The notes: generated by a model not told the origin, from the sequence alone. 64,000 nucleotides of DNA from Eumeta japonica (GCA_005406025.1 BGZK01001625.1:61708-125707), one strand, 5' to 3'. Shown: positions 28,296-40,690, counted from the first letter of the stretch. Numbers and translations: made by a program.

Positions 28296-28495
28296 CTAGC
28301 TGTCCCGCCCGCTTCGCTGGCTAATTTTTATTTATAAATAAAATGGCGAAGGATTTACTGAATTCAAAAAATGAGTAGCTAGAACCATCTACAAATCATT
28401 CCGCATCGAATGGTCCCAGTCCCATGTCTACACGTTTAGTAGTTTTTACGTGATTGGCGAACAAAGACAACCTATTTTCATTATATATGTATAGA
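28296..28495 (-). mobile_element. Non-autonomous Helitron, 200 bp
   Basis: On the minus strand it begins TCTATACATATATAATGAAA at 28495 and ends GCGAAGCGGGCGGGACAGCTAG at 28296. The host bases are A on the 5' side and T on the 3' side, the diagnostic Helitron insertion context. It has no coding capacity. Confidence 0.8.
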
Positions 28496-28499
28496 TTTA

Positions 28500-29073
28500 T
28501 GCTTATTTTCAATTTAATTATGACAACTTTTAAGTTACTGTTGTTGAGGTTTTTGTCAAAGTTTTCAGAACTATGGTGGTATTAAACATAAACAAAAAAT
28601 ATCTAAATTATCAGACGCTTTTGGAATGTTACTCGAAATGTCATTTGCAGAATGTCATTGTCACATTTAGTTGTAGTACTTTTGTTTCATGCAAAATGAT
28701 TGTTTCATCATGCCTAGAAAATTATGCAGATGTTATTTTCACTTTTCTTGACATTTTGTAATATATAATGCAACAATAACAGCTGCAATTAAAATACTTG
28801 CTTCAATAAATAATTTAAACCGGATAAATACAGAATGTACACAAGTACTCCTATTTGATAATGTAACTGTATGAAGATTTTGTAAAATAAATGTCTTTGT
28901 GCCATTTCATTGTTCTCAATTGAGAACTAGGTAAATACAAAATATTTTTTAAGAATAATATAAGTTTTAATGTCTATTATTTGAATTGCTTAAGTTGCTA
29001 AATGTACAATGTGCTGTTGTAGGTCAGTATATATACATGTGTCTTACGTTAGATTGAGTTTTAGTAAAAGTGG
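28500..29073. other. Featureless AT-rich DNA
   Basis: No gene or repeat ends were recognised. Confidence 0.4.
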
Positions 29074-29081
29074 GAGAGAGG

Positions 29082-29787
29082 CAGTGTCGGACTAGCCATA
29101 TAGTCGAGGTGGCGTTTGCCAGCCGGGCCCCAGCCTGCACGGGCCCTACCGCACCTACTCTCAGGGTTACGACCTACATGTAAAATAGTTTATTCATACC
29201 TAAAGAAAAAATTGAGCAGACAAATTCGAACAGTTAATAATGGTTGGTCACAAGGCAATCCCTGAAACTTCCCGCTATTTAGCTAAGAGATATGACTCTC
29301 TTGTACATTATTCAGTTCAAAAATTGTAATGCGCTTTTTTTTGTTTTTGAACAACAAAATTTGCCTATCAATTAAATTGCCGAATTTGATAACATTTTTT
29401 AGTACAAAAATGATGTTTTTTGGGAGTGTCGCTCTATCAAAAAATTTGAAAGTAATATTAAAAAGACATTTTTTTTTAATTTTGCAAAGGTTATAACTTT
29501 GAAACGAAATAATCGATTTTGAGATAGTTTTTTCGATGTATGAAATGATGGATGTATGAAAATCGACATGTCAAATAATTGGAAAGTTAGCTTGAAAAAA
29601 CATTTTATTGGAAGTTATTGAACAGCGGCAACTTTTGAACTAATCAACCGATTTTGATCTGCTTTATGATATTAAACTTACGTTATTAACCATTAAAATT
29701 GTGTATCTAATCTATTCTTATCGAAGGCTTCTGAAGTGCCCTTAAATTTGTAATACCCCCGGGCCCTTCAAGCCCAGTCCGACCCTG
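29082..29787. mobile_element. Non-autonomous hAT-like element, 706 bp
   Basis: Terminal inverted repeats: CAGTGTCGGACTAGCC at the left and CAGGGTCGGACTGGGC (complement of the right end). Just inside both ends is gggccc. The flanking 8-mers gagagagg and ggaagagg match at six of eight positions, compatible with an aged hAT target duplication. The interior has no transposase. Confidence 0.65.
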
Positions 29788-29920
29788 GGAAGAGGTGCCG
29801 TGGTGCGGTGGCGGGCTTTGCTACTTTTTATTCCATAAAACATAACCGGGTTATTTAAATGCTGTAAAATCAATGACAATGTTTGATTGAGAAGTTATTC
29901 TTTGTTAGGTATTTTTACTA

Positions 29921-31014
29921 AAAGTAGACCGCTTTAATGAGTACTCACCCGCGGTACGGGGCGTAGGGGGGGACTGAGGTGACCGGGACAGACGCGGGCG
30001 TTGGAGGGGCAGGGGGGGGCGCATAGCGTAATACACAAGAGACTAAATGCGCACTAAACTGTTGTTAAGATATGTGACGTTATAAGTACGCAGTGGATGA
30101 TGATGATTATTTGAAATTTTGAATGAAACAACCATACTCTTATGTAGGTGACTGTGGTTTCTTATTAGAAAATTATTTAAATATCACAAGTGCTCCGTTT
30201 ACAAATTCAATTTGAGCTCCACAATGTACGATAATCAAACGGTCCCCTTTACCGATATTGGATAGCACTCCGTGTTCATCCTTTGATTGTCAACATTTTG
30301 AAACGTTATGAGACGTATTTACGTAAGGTTTGTCAAGATACAAAATATTTCTTCCATTTCCACGATGATATTTGCTGCTGTTCGATAAGAAATTTCCTTT
30401 TAGATCCGCTTTTCTTAAATTTAAAACCTAGATCATGTAATAACAGCCTTAAATATTCCCTGCCATAGTATAATATATTCCCTAAGTACAGCATTCAAAG
30501 ATTTCAGAGTTGGTATTTTTTTTTTATAAATTGTGTAAAACTGAGTGCCTTTTCTTCTCACCACTTCTTTCTCGAAATCGTCTACTTCCTCTTTTTCTGG
30601 GAACCTGTTTTGTTTTACTCGGTGATTTAAATCTCGTCTTTCAATAATTTCCCTTGTTGTACAATTCTAGACACAGACTTTTCCTATAGTCTAGTAACTT
30701 CTGCTACGGTTTTGTTTAACGGTATATCTTGTTGATATTCATCGGAATTTGGGTTTATTTTTTTTCCGTAAATATTCGTATACGTTAAAAGCCGTTTGCT
30801 TGCACTGACTGTTAATTTCATGTCCAGAGATATTTCGACTTATCTCGAGATTGTAATCTCATGTATAACTCTCACAAAGCGTCCACAGCTGACAACACAT
30901 GATGCCGCTAACCGCGTAGGAGCCGATGTCGCCCGCGTTTTTCTCGGTCCCCTCGGTAATATCCCCCCGCAACCCTGTACCGCGCGGGCGAGGACTCGTT
31001 AAAGCGGTCTACCT
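29921..31014 (-). mobile_element. Tc1/mariner-IS630-type element with about 85-bp TIRs
   Basis: The left end reads AAAGTAGACCGCTTTAATGA and the complement of the right end GAGGTAGACCGCTTTAACGA. Similarity continues for about 85 GC-rich bases. TA flanks both ends. The minus-strand interior carries broken transposase frames: NVYEYLRKKN (about 30790), KGTQFYTIYKKKIPTLKSLN (about 30550), RETLRLLLIDLGFKF, then YLDKPYVNTSHNVSKCWQ with GDRLIIVHCGAQIEFV (about 30330-30200), the first catalytic-aspartate region of an IS630/Tc1-like transposase. Stops make it inactive. Confidence 0.8.
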
Positions 31015-31094
31015 CTAATTAATTTAATATTCCATTAGCAGTATATGAATTATTTAGCGCTTAAAATAAATTTTATCACGGATTCTGTAATGGT

Positions 31095-31138
31095 GTATTC
31101 TTCTTAATCCAAATATGAGTTTGGATTAAGAAGAATAC
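31095..31138. repeat. Perfect 19-bp hairpin with 6-nt loop
   Basis: gtattcttcttaatccaaa (31095-31113), loop tatgag, then its exact complement 31120-31138. Just outside the Tc1-like element. Confidence 0.95.
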
Positions 31139-32429
31139 ATTTAGATACAATTTCACCAAACAATGTTAAAAGTTAACAGGTCATTAAAACAAAATTGAGA
31201 ACTATTTTGTATGAAGAAAAGATTCTAAATTTAAATTGACAGAATAATGCATGATTGCTTTAACATGCACTAGACTTCATTCATTCATGCGCAGTGGATG
31301 GATTTATTTTTTTTAATTTCCAGCAGCATGTCAGAGGAAGGATCAATTTATAGAAAATAAAATATAGTGTATGTACTTACATACGCGCGTGAGAAGTTAT
31401 ACTTCTTTGACGTAATAAAAAAAATTGTTTTTAATTGCATGCAAATTATTACAATAAAATAACAAAAGGACTGGAGTGGAATAGTCAATACGGTTGAGAG
31501 TTTAGTTTAAATTTGAGAAATGAAATAAATTAATATTTATTTTCTTATCCAATATGTAATAATAATTTTATCTTTTTATTTGAAATTTTAACAATTATTA
31601 AGTCAAAAATTAGAATATATTAAGTAACGTTATTTCTAAAGGCTCAATTGAATTTGGAAAATCTGTCGGGATCAAAAATTACCTCTTCTAATATCGATTC
31701 AAACGAGCCCAATTTCGAAATTCTAGGACTCCCCGCCACCGATGTGCGTGACTGAAGCGAGGTATCCTAGAGGGGAAGTTTTGGGAGGGTAGGAAATCGA
31801 CAAGGCAGGAGCTGAGGGATAAGACCTTCACCCTCTGCATCTACTATACACCCCCGAGGGATATTCCCCTTGGAGGTCACCTATTTGGTAACAGGAAACA
31901 GAAAATAAGGAAAGGATGTAATGCAGGGGTCTCGTAAAGACACAGGAAATATACTTATAAATGAACAGAGAGTAAGGTAAAAACCTACCTCTCAAAGGGA
32001 TCAAGTCGCTTAATTGGTGGTCTAGGAAATCTAGTGTTAAACCTTATTGACACGTCAATTATTAGTGGTCTGAAGGTGCTCGCTAAAAAGCTTGTGACAA
32101 ACTTCATACTGTAGTTTTCGTGTCACCTTGGTAAAAAATTACTTCATTTTTTCATAACGCTTCAAAAGAAATATAATTTCGGAAAATGTCCTTCACATTT
32201 TACATTATCGTTTACGTTTTTATTATTAGTGGAAAGGATGCAAATAAGCGTTTTGCTGGTGATTTTACGGAAGAGTTTAAGTACACTTATTTTGAGCAAG
32301 TAGGTGTGTTTCTCTCGCTGCATTCAAGGTGTAAGAGATGCTAGGAGGCAGGCGGCGAAGATGTGTGCACCGCAACACAATGAACATTTTTTAATGTACG
32401 TAGGGCGCACTGGAATAAATGAGAAAAAA
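31139..32429. other. Intergenic DNA with a GC-richer patch
   Basis: Bases 31660-31900 are less AT-rich than their surroundings and look like part of an old repeat, but no frame or ends were identified. Nothing else seen. Confidence 0.4.
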
Positions 32430-32880
32430 TTGCTATGAATGGTAAAAAATGAATATATTCTCCATTAGCATAAATGCCCTTTTTCATACGAATAAACCAA
32501 TTTTGAAAAAATTTACGCCACTCCTCCCTGGTGACCTCAGAAACATGTTTCTCGTACTCTTGGACAGACTTCTGATGCCTATGCCTAAGGATGTCCGAAT
32601 CTCATAGTAGATCACATAATTTGCCTATCTGTTTCAATCATTAGCCGCACAGCATCGATGTTTTTGTTGTTCACGGCGATGGATGGGCGACCATCACGAA
32701 ATTTGTCCTTGAGATTGATACAATCGCGCTTGAATTCTGCAAACCAATCATAAATTGTCATTTTGCATGGTGTTTCATCTCCAAAAGCAGTTCAAAGCCA
32801 AGCGAGGCTCGGTTGAGCTGTCAAATATAGTTAAAATCGTAGAAAATCATACTACGAAAATTTTCATGACTTGAATCCAT
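32430..32880 (-). mobile_element. mariner transposase gene, internally deleted
   Basis: Minus strand from ATG at 32880 reads MDSSHENFRSMIFYDFNY, then MTIYDWFAEFKRDCINLKDKF and AVNNKNIDAVRLMIETDRQ, the mariner N-terminal helix-turn-helix part. It then jumps to EWRKFFQNWFIRMKKGIY, the extreme C-terminus. The catalytic core between them is absent, so it is a deletion derivative. Frameshifts are present. Confidence 0.8.
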
Positions 32881-33634
32881 AGTGATGAAGACACCAAATG
32901 ACGATGTTTTAAAATGACGCCATAATATAAAAACAATTGTCAGACGAAATAAACTGTATTCTATAGCCAAAGAGATCCATTTTCAAATGTAGTATGTACT
33001 TTTAAATATTGTTTATGTAAGTGGCCAGTTCTTGAAACTTATAGAGCGCCTCACGTATGCAATGCAGACGTGGCGCGGATTGCGCATACGGCGCAAACAA
33101 GTCTTGTCCTGCTGTGTCTGATCGTCAGTAATCAATCTGTCGTCACAGCATTGATTAATATGAACTACGCGAATGTGTGCGTTTTCTTGAAAAAATGTTG
33201 TTGAAACTTTTTTTAAATAGCTAACATATTAACAGGATTAATCAAAAATAAGTCTTCAATGTATGATACAAGTTTGTTTAGTGTGTATAGACCAAAGACT
33301 ATATATTGTACCTTAGCATTGTAAAGCATTTGATCGAGTAAGATTTTTTTTTAATTTTCTAACTTAGGCAACACCGATATTAGTCTGCAATTAATGGAGT
33401 GTTTTTGTCACCTAATTTAAAGGAAGTGGTAAACTCACTATGATGTAAGTTACAGAACTAATTCTTTCACTGATGACCCTCAATAAATCTTACGTTTGAC
33501 TTAAAAATAATCAGTTCAATCATTATATTAACATTAGTTCACAACTTATTGGTCGATTCGCCGGTGGTCAGGCCTTAATTCGGTACTATCTGATTCGAAG
33601 ATGACACTCTTAATCACTGGCCTACCACCACTTG

Positions 33635-33904
33635 GGGCCATCCATAAATTACGTCACATAAATTATAAAGTTTTAGACCCCCCCCCCCTTTCCTTATCAC
33701 ATGTGGTTACACGTAAATGAAAACAGCAGTTTTTACATTTTTTTTTGTTCAAAATACTTTAAATATTGGACAAAACAAAAGACAAAAAACCTTTTTTCGT
33801 TTTTGTATTTCGGATTTGACGTCACAAAACTTTTGACCTGCTCCTTGTCGCGCATTGTCACATTTCTTTGACCGCTGACGTGTGACGTAATTGATGGATG
33901 GCCT
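33635..33904. mobile_element. 270-bp MITE with GGCCATCCAT termini
   Basis: The left end GGGCCATCCATAAATTACGT and the complement of the right end AGGCCATCCATCAATTACGT match for about 23 bases, both followed by CACA. CTTG flanks both ends (33631-33634 and 33905-33908). A poly(C) tract lies inside the left end. No coding sequence. Superfamily uncertain. Confidence 0.7.
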
Positions 33905-33908
33905 CTTG

Positions 33909-36900
33909 ATATAAAATTTATTTTTATATCAACCGCTAATCTAGTATTGTGTATATAAAAACTTAAATTTTTTTGTGATGAATTGCGAAACATTAATCTA
34001 AGCCAGCTATATGCAACAGTAAAAATCAACATCATAAGAATAGTCAACTGTATTAAAACCACAAAGTTATTATACATTTTGAAATAAAGACAGAATTTAC
34101 AAATTTTTTTTCAAGAACAACTTTGAAAAATATGTTCATTACAAAGATATAGGAAGTTAAAATCGAAGACACGGTACCTTTACGGTTTTTGTTAAATTAC
34201 AAACAAATAAAAGAGTAGTTCTGTTCATATTTTTATTTTATTTATTCTTTAATAACTTGCTCACAATAATGATTAATAAAACACGAAGATTCTATACATT
34301 TCGAGAAATTAAAAAAAGAAAGTATCAAGTTGTAACAGATTAGGTAAAGTTTAATTATCGGATCAGTTCATTTTTGTAGATACCTCCTCTAGTGATTTAT
34401 AATTTGAAATTTGCCCATTTACTTCACGAACTGAACGATGCACTATTATATTTTGTTACGTACTTCAAAATTAATAAAAAAATATCCGCAAAACGGCGAT
34501 TCTCAAAAGTCTATACAATCATATTTTATTAAAATTGTGCGAATAATAATAATTTTATGAACAGTTGACTAAATAATATGCATAAATATATAAAAGACAA
34601 GCAACCTTCTGTAGAAAAAGGATAAGAATATTTTTTAAATTATTATTATTTACGTTAAATACGCCATGTAACTTAGCATGGATAACGGAGTCATTTCTAT
34701 TGATGATTTATACAATCGCGGTCCTTACGGGAGACTGGTACAAAATTTCATAAAAAAAATATTAGAAATGAACTAATTTCCAATAAGAAAACAATTATTG
34801 CAACCGGAGACCAAATTATAACTTGGCGATTGAATCGTGATTTTTTCTAAACAAAACTCATAAACCAGCACTTTAGAACGATACTTTTCATTAGGCTAAC
34901 ATTAATTTTAATGTACTTGATATAAAACTATTTACGGTGCCAGTAATTTTATTCTAATTCGAATATTTGTTAATAGCATTCTTATTAATGTTGGATTATT
35001 TAGTAAGGGCAACGATGCCATATTATTTTAAAGAATTTTTTTTTGGCAACATAATTTTTTTTTTTTTAATTTTATGTACTCTGTGATTTTAAATAAACAT
35101 TATTATTATCGGTGTTTGCCATTCGATCGGTCATTGACTTCTATAATGAATTTTTTCACTGCAGTAAAATGTAGACGTGTTTTTATAAAGCTCGACGCTG
35201 TCGTCGCCGCAAGGATCGGCACAGTGGATCGGCACTGCACATATTCCCCGCTCTCGCGCGGCGCTGCAACCTAACGGTACTCTACGAAATTGAGTTACTC
35301 GCCTTTCCTGTTTCGGTACGTCTTTTTTATTATTTGCTCGTAATATACATAACTTAATATCGAATTTGTTTAAATCCATGTAGCAGCGCAATAATATTTA
35401 TATAGTCATTTTAGTAATAACCCATAAGAATTCGATATGTATTTGTTTTTCCACAACTTTATGTTTTTTAGTTATTAGTTATGTGTGCTGCAAAGCACGA
35501 GGAACTTAAATTCTAATATTGTAATTATATTATTATTTTTTTGTTTTTACAATATTGCCTGGTTGACCTGGTTCCATAAGATACCAGTTAGAGGACTAAT
35601 ACCAGGTCAATATATTTAAATTATGATAAATTCTGAAATATTAACAATCTGACATATCTAAGTAAGTACATATTCAATTGTATTAGATTTTTATACCCCC
35701 GCTAAAGCATTATCCAATCTTTTTATTCTAAATTGAGTGATTTTATCTTTAGTTTTTCATGCTGGTCTAACACAGTGTAGAAGGTTAGCTTTACAAAGAT
35801 ATATTAAACTACTACCATTGTAACCATTGGGTGAAAACATTTAGGATTGATAATTTGACCCATTCTCGATGAAGTAGACTAAGCAATTTAACTTCACTTT
35901 AAATAAAAATTTATTAATCAATTTGCCTGTTATCAGTGTTTAAATCCTGTGAATTCGATACCTGCCTGCTGAGGGGTCAGTTCATACATTTTAATAAATA
36001 TTTGTGAAGTCAAATAAATACAGAAGTGCAAAATGATTGCTCTAGGTTTTTAAAAATATAAACTCCCTAATATCTATGTGTTAACAACAGTTATTGTGGT
36101 AACTATTTTATAGAATAATTTTTCAAAATCTATTCCAAAAACATTTTTTAAGGTACCTCAAATAAGATTTTCGGAAACATTATATGTACTTTTCTTGAAT
36201 GAATTGTAGACAAAAGCACATTTTGAAAACATGTAAAACAAGTCCATACACTAAATCCATAAATTTTGTAATATTTTCCTACTAAAATACAAATTGCGTA
36301 AAAATAAGGAATAAAATAAATTGTAATTTATGGGTTTTATTTTCCTTTTTACTCATTTACATTTCATTTGTGATATCAATATCTATATCCATTTTTTTAC
36401 AGGCAGTTTTCATAATCATCATCTTTAACAAATTTTTTTTAGCTTGTAAGGAAAACGCTCACCTAATAAAATCAAAACCATATGAAAATTACAGCAAAGA
36501 TTCCACCTTTGTATAATAATTATGTTTACGTTTTTGGCCATAAACCTAAGCTCATTTCTACTATTTTCATTGCAGTCCTACACCAAGTAGTCTAATTTCA
36601 ATTAAATATAAAACAATTTTCAGACAATCCCTAGTATAACTGTATATCAAGAGATTTTTTGTTGATTATTCATCTTTTAAAAATTAATTAAAAAATGGAA
36701 AATGGGCATAGGCATATTTGCTAAGCGCATTCACATGTTCTAAAGGTATCTGTTGCTTGATAAAATATATTCCACTTTTATTCAGTTGGCTTGAACTTTC
36801 ATATCTGTTATCTTGTCCATGTGTTATCAGCAGGTCGTTTGTGCTGTGGTCACTCACACCATATTTATCTACCCGCAGTGTTGATTTTGTTTTTCATATG

Positions 36901-38172
36901 TAATTCTCTACTTAATTGATAGTTCTCATGACATCTTTTCTAATATGTAGACATTTTTTTTACAGTTTATTTATTTTTGATCTTTTTAATACAACAAAAT
37001 CTACTTTAGTATCAGTAAAATTTTGTGTTTCTAGATTCAATATTTCTTTTTTTACGATTGTAAGACCACAATTGTAAACTCAACAATCGAATTTACTTCC
37101 AAAAACCACATTTACAGGTTTTGGACAATTGTTTAAAATGTGTGTACTTGCGTTAACTATACAATGCATATAACTTTGTCGCTGTAAAATAAATCACAGT
37201 GGAGGAGGAGAGGTCGATCGCATCCCACCATTCACAGACAATTCAGACTGGCACCAATTTGTGTGTTGTAATCTATATTAGTTCAAACTTTTTAAGTAAT
37301 TATGTACATTATTATAAGGAGTATTAAATCGAAATGGCATTTAAATAAAATGAGTTGTTTTTGTAGAAATAAGAAATAAAATTTTGTAGTTCGGCAAATT
37401 CTTAATTACTAATTGCAGCCCATTAAAATTAATTAATGCCTATTTTTATAAGTACTATATAACAAAATTTTAAAGAAAAGAAGGTATGTGTTCTATCTTA
37501 TAGTGGCATCACCATCTTAAAAAATCAGCCAAGAGCATGTTGGACCATACTGACTGTAGGGTTCTGTAGCCGTTTAGTTAGCTGTCCGTAGCTTATACAT
37601 TATATATATGTAATATACTATATTAAAAAAATATATTTATATATATATATATATGTATAATATACTATGAATTTCATCAATATACTACATCTTGTGGTTT
37701 TTTAGTAAAACGGCTTTGACATCCGGATAGATGACATGCCAAAACTCTAGGGATTCTAATTTTGCCATTTTGACTGGGAATTCTAACTGAGCATCTTTGA
37801 AAAATTTTCTTCAATGAGTTAAATGGAACTGGTTCAAAATTGAAATACAAAATTTGAACCAAAAATATGAACAAATCAAGTTTAACATTTTAATTGTAGT
37901 GTTCAGCAGCCAATGTTATTGATAATTATTCTTTTAAACAAGAACTACAGCTATTTAAATAAATTAAATTATTTTCAATACTGTTAAGTGGATTTTTTGT
38001 TTTAGTGACTTTTTTGTTTAACCCCTTGAATATCCGCTTTTCAACAATGAAATGGACATGTACTGCAGAATGAACATAGATACTCGACCTTTTAACTTAA
38101 AACTAATAATAATAGCCCCAAAAAATCATTCTAGTCTCAGTATAGAAGTTTAATGATAAATATTGTGCTTGC
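33909..38172. other. Intergenic DNA upstream of the deaminase gene
   Basis: Mostly featureless AT-rich DNA. A GC-richer patch at 35180-35280 could be a promoter or noncoding first exon of the deaminase gene, because a possible splice acceptor (cttgcag) lies just before its start at 38173. A fragment of a repeat occurs at 37130-37260, and TA-rich simple sequence at 37595-37665. Confidence 0.4.
37595..37665. repeat. TA-rich simple repeat with internal palindromes
   Basis: tatatatatatatatgtata-type sequence, adjacent to a fragment agggttctgtagccgttta that looks like a repeat tail. Confidence 0.7.
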
Positions 38173-38205
38173 AGTAATCGAGAAAGAAAAACAGCACAGT
38201 AAGAG

Positions 38206-39107
38206 ATGCGGCTCATCATCTTGGAAAATGCGGAGGTGGTTGCGGACTGGGCGGCGAGGTTCGTGATGCAGCGAATCAATGAATTCGCTCCGGGGCCCGG
38301 ACGGCCTTTCGTCCTGGGATTGCCGACGGGCGGCACGCCGCTCGGCATGTACCGGCGCCTCATCGACTTCTACCGCGAAGGACGGCTCTCGTTCCGACAC
38401 GTGGTCACCTTCAATATGGACGAGTACGTGGGCTTACCGCGCGATCACCCCGAATCCTACCATTTCTACATGTGGAACGAGTTCTTTAAGCACATCGACA
38501 TCGAGCCGGGCAACGCGCACGTATTGGACGGCAATGCTTCCGACTTGCCGGCTGAGTGCGCGCGCTTCGAGCTACTAATGCGCGAGGCTGGAGGCGTAAA
38601 CTTGTTCGTGGGCGGCATCGGGCCCGACGGACACATCGCCTTCAACGAGCCCGGCTCTTCGCTGGTGTCGCGCACGCGCGTGAAGACGCTCGCCTACGAC
38701 ACACTCGAGGCCAACAAACGATTTTTCGGCAACGATATCACAAAAGTGCCACGCCAGGCGCTCACTGTCGGCGTGGGTACGGTCATGGATGCGCAAGAAG
38801 TTATGATACTAATCACGGGCGCGCACAAATCGCTCGCCCTCGCTAAGGCAGTCGAAGAGGGCGTCAATCATATGTGGACCGTTTCTGCATTCCAACAGCA
38901 CCCGCAAACACTGTTCGTGTGCGATGAAGATGCCACGCTCGAATTGCGCGTTAAGACAGTCAAGTATTTTAAGGTAAGTAAATGCGAATTGAGGAGTAGG
39001 GCGGGGAACGCCATCGCTCACCTGCACTTTGTGCACAGGCGCTGAGTGAGGAGCACCAGAAGCTGATCGCCGACAACAGTGCAGCCGCACAAGCAGTACT
39101 ACACTAG
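38206..39107 (+). CDS. Gnpda: Glucosamine-6-phosphate deaminase, isoform with proximal last exon
   Basis: Converts glucosamine-6-phosphate to fructose-6-phosphate and ammonia in the cytosol, opposing hexosamine synthesis. Exon 1 is 38206-38973 (256 codons), spliced at AAG|GTAAGT to 39039-39107 (ALSEEHQKLIADNSAAAQ..., stop TAG). Total 278 residues, the usual size. Catalytic residues keep the numbering of bacterial NagB: D72 in MDEYVGLP, D141 and H143 in GPDGHIAF, and E148 in NEPGSS. The sugar-phosphate loop LGLPTGGTPLG is at 38-48. The start follows aagagATG and aligns with the family start MRLIILE. An acceptor-like cttgcag at 38173 suggests an upstream noncoding exon. If the intron after exon 1 is retained, the frame runs on to a stop at 39043-39045. 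A second last exon lies at 39233-39274. Confidence 0.96.
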
Positions 39108-39232
39108 TGGCTGTTTCTGCGCCCTGCTCCTCGCACACATCAATATACGTTTGTAACGTCCGCTTGTTGTAATTTAAGCTTGATACTTATAGCGCTATTG
39201 GATTAATGTATAGCATTATTTTTGCATTTCAG

Positions 39233-39274
39233 AGCCTGATGCCAGAGCACAACAAGCTGATTCAAAACACATAA
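39233..39274 (+). CDS. Gnpda: Alternative last exon of glucosamine-6-phosphate deaminase
   Basis: tttcag at 39227-39232 precedes an exon reading SLMPEHNKLIQNT and a TAA stop. It is in the phase needed to join directly to exon 1 at 38973. It is an obvious paralogue of the proximal exon (ALSEEHQKLI versus SLMPEHNKLI) and resembles the vertebrate GNPDA sequence GLMLVHNKLV at this place. It would give a 269-residue isoform. Whether both are used is inference. Confidence 0.75.
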   Translation, partial: SLMPEHNKLIQNT

Positions 39275-39349
39275 CAACACACTCACTGCTCTCGTTTTTA
39301 TATTAATATATTATTTATGTTTTAAGAACATATGCTGATTTATATTTTT

Positions 39350-39355
39350 AATAAA
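39350..39355 (+). terminator. Poly(A) signal of the deaminase gene
   Basis: AATAAA 76 bases beyond the distal stop codon. Confidence 0.55.
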
Positions 39356-40080
39356 TAGTTTTTATTCATATCTATGTAATTAATTTCCTTAGATAAACAC
39401 CCATTGAGAACTATACACAATTTCTGATAATACATCAAGAATTATTTCAGTAGGTGTAACTCAAAAAAAATTTGATTGAATCTGCATGGTAAATCTAAAA
39501 CTAACATTTTTGAGCTCAACACTCGAAAATATGCATAGTAATACATTTTCAAGCTTCAAAGGGTATAAATTAAAAGAAAGAAATGAAATTTTGTCAATGC
39601 AAAAATAAATAATCAATTTGTTTTGAAATTATTAGAAAAATTGCGACAGAAATCTAAACTAATCTGATTACAAAGATATTTAAAAAATAAACTCTTCAAC
39701 AGTTATATCGCACACTAATCAGCAGGTTCTGTGTACAGCAATGGAATCAGTTTTTTTTTTGGAAATAGGGGCTGATTTAATTTATTAATTAAAAAAACGA
39801 AAACTTTATATTTGAGTTTTCTCAAATTTACCATGCCAACTAGTTTTAAATGTTAAGGAAATCTAACAAGTGTTTTTTTAAATACCATAAACCATATATT
39901 GATCAAACCATTCAAAATTAATGAGGTTCACATATATACATGCATAAGGACTGACGTCCATAAGAGCATTCTAGAAAACCTAGAAAGCTAAACTTTCTAA
40001 AATCTCAAAATGTTATTCAGGATAAAATTGATCATGCATCTTTCCAAAAATATTTATAAACTCCTTTTTTTAGAACTTTG
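39356..40080. other. Featureless AT-rich DNA
   Basis: No coding or repeat ends recognised. Confidence 0.4.
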
Positions 40081-40690
40081 CCAAAGTAAATACAAAATAT
40101 AACATTGAAAATATGCTTATAATTAATATAAAATGATACAGAAAAAATCCTACAAAATGGTTGGCCAGACGGCGCCCGCGCGCCCTGCGCCCGTGCACGT
40201 GACGAATGGGCTATGACATAAATTATTTTAAAAGAATTTAGCTAGTCACTCACAAATAACACTTGATATCGTCAGTGATGTTGATGTTCTACATTAGCCA
40301 TAATCACACGACGAAAGAGCATGTACTTTTTGAATGTGGGAAGCATGTCTGTTATCTTTTTTTAGTATACGCAATACTTTGTGTGTGAAACGCGAAAGCG
40401 CTTGCCCGCTTGCTTGCTACTTGCTGTCGGAAATCACGTAAACAATCACAATTATTCGTTCTTCTAGATTTGAAGAGATTTCAGACGTGCGACCACCATA
40501 CGGTGATCGCACCTAAGGAATTTTGTGGCACTATAGGCAAAGTATCACGTAAATGATAAATATCATGCAATATTACTCGTGGACTCGCAGGTTGTTTAGA
40601 GTAAGGGTATGTTTCACTATAAAGTTTTAAAGCTGCAGTAATGTTCACCTCTGCACATTCTTTAATATTAAATCATGTTTGAATATTTAA
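40081..40690. repeat. Diverged about 600-bp repeat, copy A
   Basis: Begins near ccaaagtaaatacaaaatat and ends near cctctgcacattctttaata. It aligns over its length with 41500-42110 in the same orientation, for example at actcgcaggtt...gtttcactataaa. It has a GC-rich block near 40170-40200. No frame was recognised. Confidence 0.65.
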
